A DNA stretch of 37,055 nucleotides from Anaerolineales bacterium (lineage in GTDB: Bacteria; Chloroflexota; Anaerolineae; Anaerolineales; DRMV01), in assembly GCA_026996855.1 (NCBI GenBank), contig JALWJZ010000095.1, positions 1 through 37,055 of the forward strand. Reading direction: 5' to 3'. This document shows, piece after piece, positions 7,329-14,854 of the stretch. Position 1 is the first letter of the stretch; every line of letters starts with the position of its first letter. The notes under the pieces were generated by a model. That model saw only the letters and a list, made by a program, of their open reading frames with translations, did not search any database and was not told where the DNA came from. A program made the position numbers and the translations under genes.

Positions 7329-8405
7329 TCACTGTGCCTCACATACCAATTCCACGGCTGCCGGGTCGGGTTGCGGCGGCAGTTGCGCACAGAACAGGTC
7401 AGGATGGAAGAGAACGGCCAGGGTCTCCAGGCCGTTTACCATGCGGGGACCGGGCACGCTCAACAAATACGGGTTGAAGGGATAGACCCGGCCCGCCTGC
7501 ACGGCTCGGATGGCTCCCCATCCGGGACGCTTGGCTACCTCTTCGGGGGTGACGCCATAAGGGGCATCGGCCAGCAGGATGATGTCGGGGTTGAGTTCGA
7601 TGATTTTTTCCGCACTGATTTGGGCCCAGGGGGCATCCAACACCTGACCGCCCAGGTTTTCGCCACCCGCAGTGCGAATGGCATAATCGATGAAGGTCCC
7701 CGGGCCGGAGGTCCAGGGGTTGGCCGGGTCGGTGGCATCCAATTCGTAAAAGACCAGCGGACGCTCCTCAACCTGAGCCACGGCTTCCTCCACGGCCTGC
7801 ACCCGTTCCTGGAGTTCGGCCACCAGTTCGTCCACCTTTTCCTCACGACAGGTCAGCCGGGCCAGGTCCTTCAGGTTGTCGAAAAGTCCCTGGAAATCCT
7901 TGGGGTTGGCCTGCCAGTAGACGGTCAGGCCGGCTTTTTGCATTTGCACCACCTGGTCCTGCGAGATGATTTCCGCAGCGATGACCAAATCCGGCTCCAG
8001 AGCCAACATGGCCTCCAACGGGAGGTCCTGCCACAGGCTGCCGATGTCGGGGATGTTTTCCACTTCGGGAGGATATTTGGAGTTGGAATCACGGCCCACA
8101 ATCCGATCCCCGGCGCCGATGGCGAACAAGCTCTCGGTGATGGAGGGAGCCAGGGAGATGATGCGCTTCGGGCACTCTTGAAGCACGATTTCCGTTCCCA
8201 GGTCATCGGTGATGACGACCGCGGGAGCAGGTGTTGGGGTAGGCTCCGGGGTGGCCGTAGGCGCGGGCGTTGCCGTGGGTTGAGGTTCGGACGTGGGTGT
8301 GGCAGGCCGGGAAGTAGGCGCAGGCTCGGGGGTGGCCTTCCGACAAGCAGTCAACACCGCCATGACCATGAAAACCACCCCAAAGGAAAGGAACCACCGA
8401 CGCAT
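7329..8405 (-). CDS. btuF: BtuF-like cobalamin-binding lipoprotein of an ABC transporter
   Basis: 358 residues. A lipoprotein signal peptide ends in the lipobox LTAC (Cys about 21). A roughly 45-residue Thr/Pro/Ala linker follows, then a periplasmic-binding domain of the vitamin B12/siderophore class: ITDDLGTEIVLQ, PKRIISLAPSITESLFAIGA, LEAMLALEPDLVIAA, and ELNPDIILLADAPYG near the C-terminus. The protein would deliver cobalamin or cobinamide to a BtuCD permease. The cobalamin riboswitch in its leader makes the substrate fairly clear. AGGAGGTGACCT precedes the ATG. No btuC or btuD is adjacent: degV follows after a terminator, so the permease must be elsewhere. The linker length is typical of monoderm-like lipoproteins exposed on the outer face of the membrane. 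Confidence 0.88.
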   Translation of the reverse strand: MRRWFLSFGVVFMVMAVLTACRKATPEPAPTSRPATPTSEPQPTATPAPTATPEPTPTPAPAVVITDDLGTEIVLQECPKRIISLAPSITESLFAIGAGDRIVGRDSNSKYPPEVENIPDIGSLWQDLPLEAMLALEPDLVIAAEIISQDQVVQMQKAGLTVYWQANPKDFQGLFDNLKDLARLTCREEKVDELVAELQERVQAVEEAVAQVEERPLVFYELDATDPANPWTSGPGTFIDYAIRTAGGENLGGQVLDAPWAQISAEKIIELNPDIILLADAPYGVTPEEVAKRPGWGAIRAVQAGRVYPFNPYLLSVPGPRMVNGLETLAVLFHPDLFCAQLPPQPDPAAVELVCEAQ

Positions 8406-8473
8406 AGGTCACCTCCTATCAGTGGAATGTGCGGAACGGGTGACCCGCGCGGTGCTCCACCTCGGAAAACAAC

Positions 8474-8502
8474 CACCCCTTCGCGTTTTGCGCGAAGGGG
8501 TG
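8474..8502 (-). terminator. Terminator hairpin of the B12 riboswitch expression platform
   Basis: A perfect 12-base stem, CACCCCTTCGCG with CGCGAAGGGGTG, has a 5-base loop. On the minus strand GTTGTTTT follows. It lies between the cobalamin aptamer and the btuF-like start codon, where a ligand-controlled transcription terminator is expected. The T tract is interrupted by G, so it may be a moderate terminator. Confidence 0.65.
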
Positions 8503-8569
8503 AAAACGCTATGGCACCGAGGTGCGCGGCACCAGCGCGTTTCCACGCCCTTCCGCGAGGGTGTGGAAA

Positions 8570-8760
8570 CCGACCGAGGCGGGCGACCTGGCTTCCCACC
8601 GCGCTACGGGGGCCTTGGAGAAACGGGCCGCTTTCACCGTTGCGGGTGGGTTACAGTTGCGGGACAGCGCCGGACTTTCACCGGCTTCGCCGTGGAGGGC
8701 CTTTTCGAGCCTCTCCACGCCCCTCCCATCCGGGGGCAGGGGCACCTCGGCCGACCTCAC
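8570..8760 (-). promoter_or_regulatory. Cobalamin riboswitch aptamer
   Basis: On the minus strand the conserved core reads GCCGGTGAAAGTCCGGCG, then CTGTCCCGCAACTGTAACCC (the B12-box region), and later GTGGGAAGCCAGG. These are the signature blocks of the AdoCbl riboswitch. A closing helix can form between CCGAGG near 8750 and CCTCGG near 8575. Downstream are two further hairpins and the terminator at 8474-8502, then the btuF-like gene. High cobalamin should shut off uptake. Confidence 0.92.
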
Positions 8761-8786
8761 CCATGATGGAATTTTGTTCGGCGCCC

Positions 8787-8814
8787 ATTCTACCCCCTTT
8801 GTGTGTCCCGTCAA
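8787..8814 (-). promoter_or_regulatory. Sigma70-type promoter of the riboswitch-btuF transcript
   Basis: On the minus strand TTGACG (8814-8809), a 16-base spacer and TAGAAT (8792-8787) give a near-consensus promoter. Transcription would start near 8779, placing the whole cobalamin aptamer inside the leader. Confidence 0.75.
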
Positions 8815-8879
8815 GGCGAGCATGCATGTCCAGGTGTTTTCAAAATCCAACAAAAATAGCAAAGAACCGGCGCCTTTTC

Positions 8880-8957
8880 TCACGGAGGCCCAGAGAACAC
8901 AGGGAAAACTTTGGCCTTCTCCAGCAAATACTCCGTGTTCTCCGCGGCTCTGTGTGA
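8880..8957. repeat. Imperfect inverted repeat (palindromic intergenic element)
   Basis: TCACGGAGGCCCAGAGAACA (8880 on) is matched in inverted form by TGTTCTCCGCGGCTCTGTGT ending at 8957. The two arms, each about 26 bases, are separated by a 25-base centre. It lies between the divergent promoters of btuF and rpsT and contains no gene. The arms resemble intergenic palindromes that recur in many bacterial genomes, but copy number cannot be judged from one copy. Confidence 0.6.
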
Positions 8958-9001
8958 GCCTTTATTGGTACATGCAAAACGCCTGGGGCGCGCAAAATTG
9001 C

Positions 9002-9030
9002 TGGACAAAGCCTCTGCCTCGCGCTACAAT
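9002..9030 (+). promoter_or_regulatory. Promoter of rpsT
   Basis: TGGACA, a 17-base spacer and TACAAT. The expected start is near 9037, giving a leader of about 34 bases before the rpsT start codon. Confidence 0.65.
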
Positions 9031-9070
9031 GGGGTGTCGCTCAAACCTTTGAACCACCGGGAGGTGAGCC

Positions 9071-9373
9071 TTGCCGAATACACCTTCTGCCAAGAAGCGC
9101 CTGCGCCAAAGCGAAAAGCGTCGGTTGCGCAATCGTTGGTTCCGCGGGCGGGCCAAGACTTTTATCAAAAAGGCCAAACGCGCCATCCTGGCCGGGGATG
9201 TGGAAAATGCTACGTATTACACCCAACTGGCCGTCAAGGCCCTGGACAAGGCCGCGGCCAAGGGGATTCTCCACAAGGGCAATGTGGCCCGTCGAAAAAG
9301 CCGCTTGATGCGACAACTCAACGCGTTGCTTCGACAACAGGAGGCCCAGGCCCCCGAGGAAACCGCCGCTTAA
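9071..9373 (+). CDS. rpsT: 30S ribosomal protein S20
   Basis: 100 residues, a highly basic helical protein with the S20 layout: PNTPSAKKRLRQSEKRR at the N-terminus, KTFIKKAKRAI in the middle, and KGILHKGNVARRKSRLMRQL near the end. It binds 16S rRNA in the 30S body. The start codon is TTG, fixed by GGGAGGTGAGCC directly upstream and by the family N-terminus. The S20 gene of Escherichia coli also starts with UUG, where it contributes to translational autocontrol, so a similar arrangement is plausible here. The acidic, Gln-rich tail (QEAQAPEETAA) is a local extension. It is monocistronic, with its own promoter and terminator. Confidence 0.95.
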   Translation: MPNTPSAKKRLRQSEKRRLRNRWFRGRAKTFIKKAKRAILAGDVENATYYTQLAVKALDKAAAKGILHKGNVARRKSRLMRQLNALLRQQEAQAPEETAA

Positions 9374-9512
9374 TCCCGTCGGGTCTCCTGGTCATGGCGA
9401 CGCACCTTGAAAGGGGTTCGCTACCCTTGAAAGGGTCGAATTCCTTCTGTCGGTCCCAAAGCAACAACTCCGGGCACGCGGCATTATGCGCGTGGCCTTT
9501 GGATGTTTCCCT

Positions 9513-9543
9513 GGGGACGGCTCTCTTTCGCCGTCCCCTTTTT
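9513..9543 (+). terminator. Rho-independent terminator downstream of rpsT
   Basis: GGGGACGGC and GCCGTCCCC form a 9-base stem with an 8-base loop and TTTTT directly after. The 140 bases between the rpsT stop and this hairpin hold no gene. They include two copies of TTGAAAGGG of unknown meaning. Confidence 0.85.
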
Positions 9544-9630
9544 CTTTCCCGTAAAGGTTTGTTGCGATCTCACGATATTCCCCATAGGGATGGTTTGCGT
9601 TCAAAATTTCGTTGAAGGAGGAGCATCGCC

Positions 9631-10863
9631 ATGAAGGACATGCCTGGACTCGGAACGCTGGCCGTGCACGGCCTGGAAGAAGCCCACGTATGGGGTGCCC
9701 ACGTGATGCCCGTGTTTCAAACGTCTACTTTTGTCTTTGAAAACGTGGACGAAGCCCAGGCTGTGTTTGAAGGGGAAAGGCCGGGCTATATCTATTCCCG
9801 CCTGGCCAATCCCAACGTAGAGGAAGCGGCACAGCGCATTGCCTTGCTGGAAGCCTACGACTTATGGAAAGCCCAACCCCATGCCGACCCGCGAGCATTC
9901 GCGGCAGGGCGCCTGTATCCTTCGGGTATGGGAGCCATTGCCGCGGCCTTTCTGGCTCTGTTGGAACCGGGCCAGGTGGTGGTGGCCCAGCATCGCAGTT
10001 ACGGTGCCACGTACCGGTTCCTGGCCAACCTGCTGCCCAAATGGGGCTTTCGGGTGCATTGGGTGTACGAGACCCACACCGAAGCCTGGGCGCGCGCCCT
10101 GGAAGAGGCGGGTGAGGCCGCGCTGGTCTATGCCGAAACCCCTTCCAACCCTACGCTGGACGTCGTGGATTTGGAAGCCGTAACCCAACTGGCCCACGAG
10201 CACGGTGCCAAGATGATGGTGGACAACACCTTTGCCACGCCGTACAATCAGCGACCCCTGACCTGGGGGGTGGATGTCGTGGTGCACAGCACCACCAAGT
10301 ACCTGGTCGGCCACGGCGTGGTGGTGGGGGGCGCCGTGGTGGCCCGAGACCGCGCCTGGGTGGAAGAAAAACTCGCACCCCTCTCCCGCACCATGGGTTT
10401 CAGCACCTCGCCTTTCGATGCCTGGCTTACCCAGTTGGGCATGAAAACCCTGCACCTGCGGGTGCCCCGCCACAACGCGAACGCTCAGGCGCTGGCCGAA
10501 TTCCTGCAAGAGCACCCCAAGGTGGCTCGCGTCCTTTATCCCGGTTTGCCTCAGCACCCGGGTCACGCCGTGGCCCGTAAGCAAATGGTCGGCGGCTTTG
10601 GTGGCATCGTTTCCTTCGAACTCAAAGGAGGTTACGAGGCCGCGTTGCGCTTCCTGGAAAACACCCGTTGGAGCAGCCTGGGTGTAAGCCTGGGTAACGT
10701 GGACACTCTGGTGCAGCATCCCGCCAGTATGACCCACCGCAAGGTGCCCCGGGAGGAGCAGTTGCGCATGGGCATCACTCCCGGGCTGATTCGCCTCTCC
10801 ACGGGCATCGAAGACACGGAAGACCTGCTCAAGGACGTGGCGCGGGCTTTGGAAAAGGTCTGA
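9631..10863 (+). CDS. Cys/Met-metabolism PLP-dependent enzyme (gamma-lyase/gamma-synthase class)
   Basis: 410 residues of the fold-type I Cys/Met metabolism family. Visible landmarks are YIYSRLANPN (55-64, the phosphate-binding Tyr/Arg of the neighbouring subunit), YPSGMGAI, YAETPSNPTLDVVDL, D198 in VDNTFATPYNQRPL, and the PLP lysine K223 in HSTTKYLVGHG. The C-terminal half contains HPASMTHR and GLIRLSTGIED. Members are methionine gamma-lyase, cystathionine gamma-synthase/lyase and O-acetylhomoserine sulfhydrylase; the sequence alone does not separate them. GAAGGAGGAG precedes the ATG. The gene stands alone between two terminators, so context does not identify the substrate. Confidence 0.92.
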   Translation: MKDMPGLGTLAVHGLEEAHVWGAHVMPVFQTSTFVFENVDEAQAVFEGERPGYIYSRLANPNVEEAAQRIALLEAYDLWKAQPHADPRAFAAGRLYPSGMGAIAAAFLALLEPGQVVVAQHRSYGATYRFLANLLPKWGFRVHWVYETHTEAWARALEEAGEAALVYAETPSNPTLDVVDLEAVTQLAHEHGAKMMVDNTFATPYNQRPLTWGVDVVVHSTTKYLVGHGVVVGGAVVARDRAWVEEKLAPLSRTMGFSTSPFDAWLTQLGMKTLHLRVPRHNANAQALAEFLQEHPKVARVLYPGLPQHPGHAVARKQMVGGFGGIVSFELKGGYEAALRFLENTRWSSLGVSLGNVDTLVQHPASMTHRKVPREEQLRMGITPGLIRLSTGIEDTEDLLKDVARALEKV

Positions 10864-10873
10864 GCCAATTGTG

Positions 10874-10918
10874 CCAGGGCGGAAAGGACGACCAACATGC
10901 CTTTCCGCCCTGGTTTTT
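10874..10918 (+). terminator. Rho-independent terminator of the PLP-enzyme gene
   Basis: A perfect 14-base stem, CCAGGGCGGAAAGG with CCTTTCCGCCCTGG, has a 12-base loop and ends in TTTTT. Confidence 0.9.
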
Positions 10919-11004
10919 GCCCTTTCGAGGCCGGTCTACCCCCGCAAAAAGCGGGGCATCGCAACGAACAGCCCCTGGACTTCGGACAGGGTGGGAAGTG
11001 GGAA

Positions 11005-11038
11005 GGCCGAAGGCCCACAAGGTGGAAGGCCCTCGGCC
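11005..11038 (-). terminator. Hairpin downstream of the MaoC-type gene
   Basis: GGCCGAAGGCC and GGCCCTCGGCC pair with one mismatch, just past the stop of the minus-strand gene at 11048. On the minus strand TTCCC follows. The T run is poor, so termination is likely but not certain. Confidence 0.45.
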
Positions 11039-11047
11039 AACATAGGA

Positions 11048-11509
11048 CTACGCCTCACCGGTGGGTCGGCGGAGGAACATCACCACCCGCTCGAACTCCA
11101 CCACCACGGTGCCGTCCTGCTTTCGCCCGATGTGCTTCAGCCGTACGATGCCCGCATTGGGCCGGGATTTGGAAAGCCGCTTCTCCAGGACCTCCGTCTC
11201 CACGTACAGGGTGTCGCCGTGGAACATAGGATTGGGGTGACGTACCTTTTCATAGCCCAGGTTGGCGATGATGGTGCCCTCCGTCAAATCCGCGACGGTA
11301 AGCCCAGTGGCCAGGGCCAGGGTGAGCAACCCGTTGACGATGCGCCGCCCAAAGACCGTACGGGCCGCGAAGTCTTCGTTCAGGTGCAGGGGTTGGGGGT
11401 TCATGGTCAGGGCACAAAAGAGCACGTTGTCCGCCTCGGTGATGGTGCGGCCCAGAGGATGCCGAATCTTCATACCCACTTCCAGGTCTTCGTAATACTT
11501 GCCCGGCAT
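11048..11509 (-). CDS. MaoC-type hydratase (mesaconyl-CoA hydratase-like)
   Basis: 153 residues forming one hot-dog domain. The N-terminus is MPGKYYEDLEVGMKIRHPLG. The hydratase loop reads TMNPQPLHLN, followed by FGRRIVNGLLTLALATGL. In classical R-specific enoyl-CoA hydratases the motif is G-D-x-N-P-x-H. Here the Asp position carries Asn, as I recall for the mesaconyl-CoA/methylfumaryl-type branch. The strand GDTLYVETEVLEKRLSKSRP is typical of MaoC proteins. GGGAGG precedes the chosen ATG. The frame is open 44 codons further upstream, but that part runs into the tRNA terminator and is not conserved-looking. It is monocistronic. The substrate is uncertain. Confidence 0.85.
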   Translation of the reverse strand: MPGKYYEDLEVGMKIRHPLGRTITEADNVLFCALTMNPQPLHLNEDFAARTVFGRRIVNGLLTLALATGLTVADLTEGTIIANLGYEKVRHPNPMFHGDTLYVETEVLEKRLSKSRPNAGIVRLKHIGRKQDGTVVVEFERVVMFLRRPTGEA

Positions 11510-11623
11510 GATCGACCTCCCGGTAGCAGGATGGGAATCGCTGGACAAGGGTATCCTACCACGTTGTGGCGGGCACATTCCCGTCGAAGTTGTCGGGGTT
11601 AAGGTGTGTTGTGTCTTTTCCAA

Positions 11624-11656
11624 CAAAAAAACGGGTCGCAAGACCCGTTTTTACAA
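11624..11656 (-). terminator. Rho-independent terminator of tRNA-Asp
   Basis: ACGGGTC and GACCCGT enclose a 4-base loop with TTTTTT following on the minus strand. On the plus strand TTTT also follows, so it may work both ways. It ends the tRNA transcript just upstream of the MaoC-type gene. Confidence 0.85.
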
Positions 11657-11662
11657 AAAAAG

Positions 11663-11738
11663 CGGCCCCGACGGGATTCGAACCCGCGATCTCCGCCTTG
11701 ACAGGGCGGCGTGTTAGGCCAGGCTACACCACGGGGCC
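11663..11738 (-). tRNA. tRNA-Asp (GTC anticodon)
   Basis: On the minus strand a 76-base cloverleaf can be folded. It has a 7-base acceptor stem (GGCCCCG with CGGGGCC), a D arm, an anticodon stem CCGCC-CTGTCAA-GGCGG giving anticodon GTC, and a T arm with GGTTCGAATCC. The discriminator is G, as expected for Asp. The terminal CCA is not encoded: a run of T follows. A consensus promoter and a terminator frame the gene. Confidence 0.95.
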
Positions 11739-11768
11739 GTTCATCAAAAGCCTGTTTGGGCATGGGTT

Positions 11769-11796
11769 AGTATACCAAAGGCGCAAACCCCGTCAA
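11769..11796 (-). promoter_or_regulatory. Promoter of tRNA-Asp
   Basis: On the minus strand TTGACG (11796-11791), a 16-base spacer and TATACT (11774-11769), a strong sigma70-type promoter about 30 bases before the tRNA. Confidence 0.8.
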
Positions 11797-11828
11797 GCCT
11801 TGAATCCGAGCTCCGATCCTTCGACCCG

Positions 11829-11871
11829 GAGGGGGTATGAAAAGGCGGGTGCTGCCCTTTCATACCCCCTC
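11829..11871 (-). terminator. Strong hairpin after the flavoprotein operon
   Basis: A 14-base perfect stem, GAGGGGGTATGAAA with TTTCATACCCCCTC, has an inner GGC/GCC pair. It lies 40 bases past the stop of the 55-residue gene. No T run follows on either strand, so it may act as a transcript end stabiliser or a weak terminator. Confidence 0.5.
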
Positions 11872-11910
11872 TTCGGTTCCCAACGGGAGCACCACCTTTT
11901 CCTCCGGCCC

Positions 11911-12078
11911 TCAGGAACGCTTGCTGTGGTCCACGGCTTTCAAAATCTTGATGTTGAGCACGATGAACCGCCAGAGTTGGTACAGCTTGTTGTTCATCAG
12001 CGCCCGGTCTCGAGGAGAAATCTCGAAGCGCGGGGCCTTGGCTTCCTCCTGCTGTTGCGCTTTGGTTTGTTCGCTCAT
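11911..12078 (-). CDS. 55-residue protein downstream of the SQR-like flavoprotein
   Basis: A 55-residue protein, unrecognised. The first 16 residues are polar and Gln/Glu-rich. They are followed by PRFEISPRDRALMNNKLYQL and an amphipathic or weakly hydrophobic helix (WRFIVLNIKILKAVDHSK). GGGAGGG lies 6 bases before the ATG. The frame is open upstream, but the ribosome site and short spacing (59 bases) to the preceding flavoprotein gene favour this start. The position in the same transcript and a helix suited to lie on a membrane surface suggest a small partner or membrane tether of the flavoprotein. That role is inference. Confidence 0.7.
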   Translation of the reverse strand: MSEQTKAQQQEEAKAPRFEISPRDRALMNNKLYQLWRFIVLNIKILKAVDHSKRS

Positions 12079-12137
12079 GGCATCCCTCCCAAACCAGGAA
12101 ATGACGGGTGCGGGCAAGGCGAACCAGCGCCTCCCCA

Positions 12138-13580
12138 TCATTCGGGGATGATGCGCCACCCCGGCAGGCCCTTGAACTTGTACATGAAGGTGTAGTGAAT
12201 CAGGGCCTTCATCCAGGCGCCGCTCAGGCCCATTTCCATGTGGGTGACGAAGAGGTCCCGGCCTTCTTCGTTGGGGTAACGCCGGAAGTCCGGCACCACG
12301 GGATACACCACGATGACCACCGCGGAGCCGTCCCACAGGGAATCGCCCATGGAGGCCACGCACGCGGCGAACATCTCGGACATGCGCTCGTCGTGGGTCA
12401 TGCGCCCGCGCTTGATTAAATCCACGATGTTCAGGGCTACCAACCGACCGATGATGCCGGAAATCATACCCGTGCGAGGCGGTGCCGGAGCGATTTTGGT
12501 GCCGTTGGGCGTGGTGTGGGGCACGGAAATGGGACCCGGCGGGGCAAAGGCAATGCCCGCGGCGAAGATGTTGGGGTAGTAGGGATTTTGGTAAACGGCG
12601 GGCCAGGCGTCGGGGTTGCGTTCCAGGCGCTCGAAGGGCAGGCCGTAAATACCATCCACCAACACAAAGCCCGAAGGATTGAAAACGCGTTCCTTCAGGT
12701 CCTCGCCGTTGGGCCCCAGCACCTTCATGTGCAGCCCCTGCCCTTTGAACTGAGGGATGAGCATGGCAAAGTCGAAGGTGGTTTCCCCATAATTACCGTC
12801 CCTGTCCTCCCAGTAAATGCGTCCTGGCTCCACCTTGAGCGCGGCCCGGCCGATTTCCCATTGGATGCCGAAGTCTCGGAAGATGGCCTCCATGAATTCC
12901 GCGCTGGAAACCAGGCGCCCCTTGTGTCGGGCCTTGATGCCCCGAATGCCGAAATCGCCCAGGGCCGGTTCGTTGGAGAAATACACCAGTTCCACCCGGT
13001 CTCGTAAACCGCGCCGTACCAAATCCTTGTGCACGTTGGTGATGTACTCGAAGGCCGCGCCCTGGCAGGTGGCGGTGCCGTGCCCCGTGCCGATGACGAA
13101 GCGGGCCCTGGCCCCGGTTTCCAGTCGCTTCACCCACTCCAGATACGCATCCCGGGTTTGAACCGCGTGGTCCAGGGTGCAGATGGAGTAGGTGTTGCCC
13201 GTGGCCGGGCCCAGGCCCGGGGTGGCCTCGAAATTCAAATACGGCCCGGTGGCGATGAGGAGATAATCGTAGTCCAGCCGGGCCTGACCGCCCTCGGCCT
13301 TTTCCACCACCACGTACTGTTCTTCGGGTTCCGGGTGAATCTCCGTCACCCGCCCCTGGACGAAGTTCACGTGCTTGCGTCGGTACACCGGCTCCAGAGG
13401 GATGATGGTTTTCTTGGGGTCCATACGACCCACGCCAACCCACACCCACGAAGGGACGAAGCCGAAGTAGTCGTACTTGTTGACCACGGTAATCTCGTGT
13501 TTCTTGCCCAGGTAATGACCCAGGTACAGGGCCGCGGTATGCCCAGCAAAACCTGCACCGACCACCACAACTTTGGCCAT
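12138..13580 (-). CDS. Sulfide:quinone oxidoreductase-like FAD flavoprotein
   Basis: 480 residues with a two-dinucleotide-binding-domain flavoprotein layout. The FAD-binding N-terminus is [19 protein letters not shown] (2-20), a second glycine-rich segment is [10 protein letters not shown], and an FAD C-terminal motif is [20 protein letters not shown] and [10 protein letters not shown] match the positions of two of the three redox cysteines of sulfide:quinone reductases. The third, normally a Cys in the GVCVAIPP-like segment, appears as Ala (GIAFAPP). The enzyme may therefore not form the usual Cys-Cys sulfur bridge. It also resembles the longer SQR-like proteins of archaea and thermophiles. 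GGGAGG precedes the ATG; an in-frame upstream Met is less well placed. A 55-residue gene follows in the same transcript. Confidence 0.8.
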   Translation of the reverse strand: MAKVVVVGAGFAGHTAALYLGHYLGKKHEITVVNKYDYFGFVPSWVWVGVGRMDPKKTIIPLEPVYRRKHVNFVQGRVTEIHPEPEEQYVVVEKAEGGQARLDYDYLLIATGPYLNFEATPGLGPATGNTYSICTLDHAVQTRDAYLEWVKRLETGARARFVIGTGHGTATCQGAAFEYITNVHKDLVRRGLRDRVELVYFSNEPALGDFGIRGIKARHKGRLVSSAEFMEAIFRDFGIQWEIGRAALKVEPGRIYWEDRDGNYGETTFDFAMLIPQFKGQGLHMKVLGPNGEDLKERVFNPSGFVLVDGIYGLPFERLERNPDAWPAVYQNPYYPNIFAAGIAFAPPGPISVPHTTPNGTKIAPAPPRTGMISGIIGRLVALNIVDLIKRGRMTHDERMSEMFAACVASMGDSLWDGSAVVIVVYPVVPDFRRYPNEEGRDLFVTHMEMGLSGAWMKALIHYTFMYKFKGLPGWRIIPE

Positions 13581-14008
13581 GGCTGTCCTCCCGTAAAAAA
13601 GTCTTGGGGACGCCTTCCCCTGCACCAACGCCACATGGCAGGATTCGACGCACCCCCTGCATTTCGTTCAAGGAAAACCCTCCCACGCAGGGGAAAATTC
13701 GCCCTTTACAACCAAGCGGCGTTCGGTTTGGAGAACCAGGCTACGGGAGGGCAGCGACCGGAGCGCCGCAATGCACAAATTCGCATGGCGTTCACCTGCA
13801 TCTTGTTTGGCCTGGAAAGATAGGGTAAACCATCGACACAACGGGCAATTCGAGGAAAGGCGCTTCCCTTCTGGTTAACCACCGGGACGGGCTCGGAGCC
13901 ATGCGCGTTTGAGGTAAGATGAAGGGGATGGTGATGGAGTGCCCGTCTGCATTGTAAAAAGGATAACACATTTCTCGCCGAACGGGTGGTATTTGGGGTG
14001 AAAATACG
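13581..14008. other. Divergent intergenic region
   Basis: A 428-base spacer between the SQR-like gene (leftward) and rsmI (rightward). A possible leftward promoter, TTGAAC-N17-TCGAAT, can be read on the minus strand about 70 bases before the flavoprotein start. No convincing rightward -35/-10 pair, gene, RNA or repeat was found. Confidence 0.4.
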
Positions 14009-14854
14009 ATGAGCAGGCTTTTTGTGGTTTCCACGCCCATTGGCCATTTGAAAGACATTACGCTGCGCGCCCTGGAAGTGTTGAAACAGGTGGCCTGGAT
14101 TGCCGCGGAAGACACCCGCAGGACCCGCAAGTTGCTGGCCCATTACGGCATCGAAACGCCGCTGATCTCCTTTCACGAACACAACAAGGCCCGGCGGCTT
14201 CCCCAATTGTTACGTCGACTGGCCCGAGGCGAAGCGGGCGCGCTGGTTTCCGACGCGGGCACGCCCCTCATCAACGACCCCGGTTATGAGTTGGTGCGGG
14301 CAGCCATCGAGGCAGGATACACCGTGGTACCGGTGCCCGGCCCCAGCGCGGTACTGGCCGCGCTGGTGGCCTCGGGTCTGCCCGCGGAGCGGTTCCTCTA
14401 CCTGGGTTACCTGCCCCGCAAGCCGGGGGAGCGGCGCCGCGCGCTGGCCGAGGTGGTCCACCTGCCCTACACCCTGATTTTCCTGGAAACGCCCCAACGC
14501 CTGGCCGCCGCGCTGGAAGACATGGCCGCGGTCCTGGGGCCGGAGCGCCGCGTCGCGGTGGCCCACGAACTCACCAAGGTGCACGAGTCCTTCTTCCGGG
14601 GCACCCTGGCCGAGGCCCGGGATTACTACCGCCAGCACCCACCTCGCGGGGAATTCACCCTGGTGGTGGAAGGCGCGCCTCGGCAAACCTGGACCGACGA
14701 AGACGTGGACCGGGCCATTCGCGAGGGGCTGGCCCGGGGGGAACGGCCGAAAGACCTGGCCAAAGCCCTGGCCCAGGCCACGGGGCGGCCCCGCAGCGAC
14801 CTGTACCGTCGCATTCTGGCTTTGCGTACGGAAGGCGACAATGCCCCTGCTTAG
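14009..14854 (+). CDS. rsmI: 16S rRNA (cytidine-1402-2'-O)-methyltransferase
   Basis: 281 residues. RsmI methylates the ribose of C1402 in the 30S decoding centre using S-adenosylmethionine. The tetrapyrrole-methylase-type fold is clear from LFVVSTPIGHLKDITLRAL at the N-terminus, AAEDTRRTRKLLAHYGI, LVSDAGTPLINDPGYELV, VVPVPGPSAVLAAL, FLYLGYLPRK, and ELTKVHESFFRGTLAE. The C-terminal 60 residues form the usual small helical domain. The ribosome site is weak (GGGGTG 8 bases before ATG), but the start agrees with the family N-terminus. The 3' end overlaps cobS by 14 bases, so the two are translated from one transcript. Confidence 0.95.
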   Translation: MSRLFVVSTPIGHLKDITLRALEVLKQVAWIAAEDTRRTRKLLAHYGIETPLISFHEHNKARRLPQLLRRLARGEAGALVSDAGTPLINDPGYELVRAAIEAGYTVVPVPGPSAVLAALVASGLPAERFLYLGYLPRKPGERRRALAEVVHLPYTLIFLETPQRLAAALEDMAAVLGPERRVAVAHELTKVHESFFRGTLAEARDYYRQHPPRGEFTLVVEGAPRQTWTDEDVDRAIREGLARGERPKDLAKALAQATGRPRSDLYRRILALRTEGDNAPA

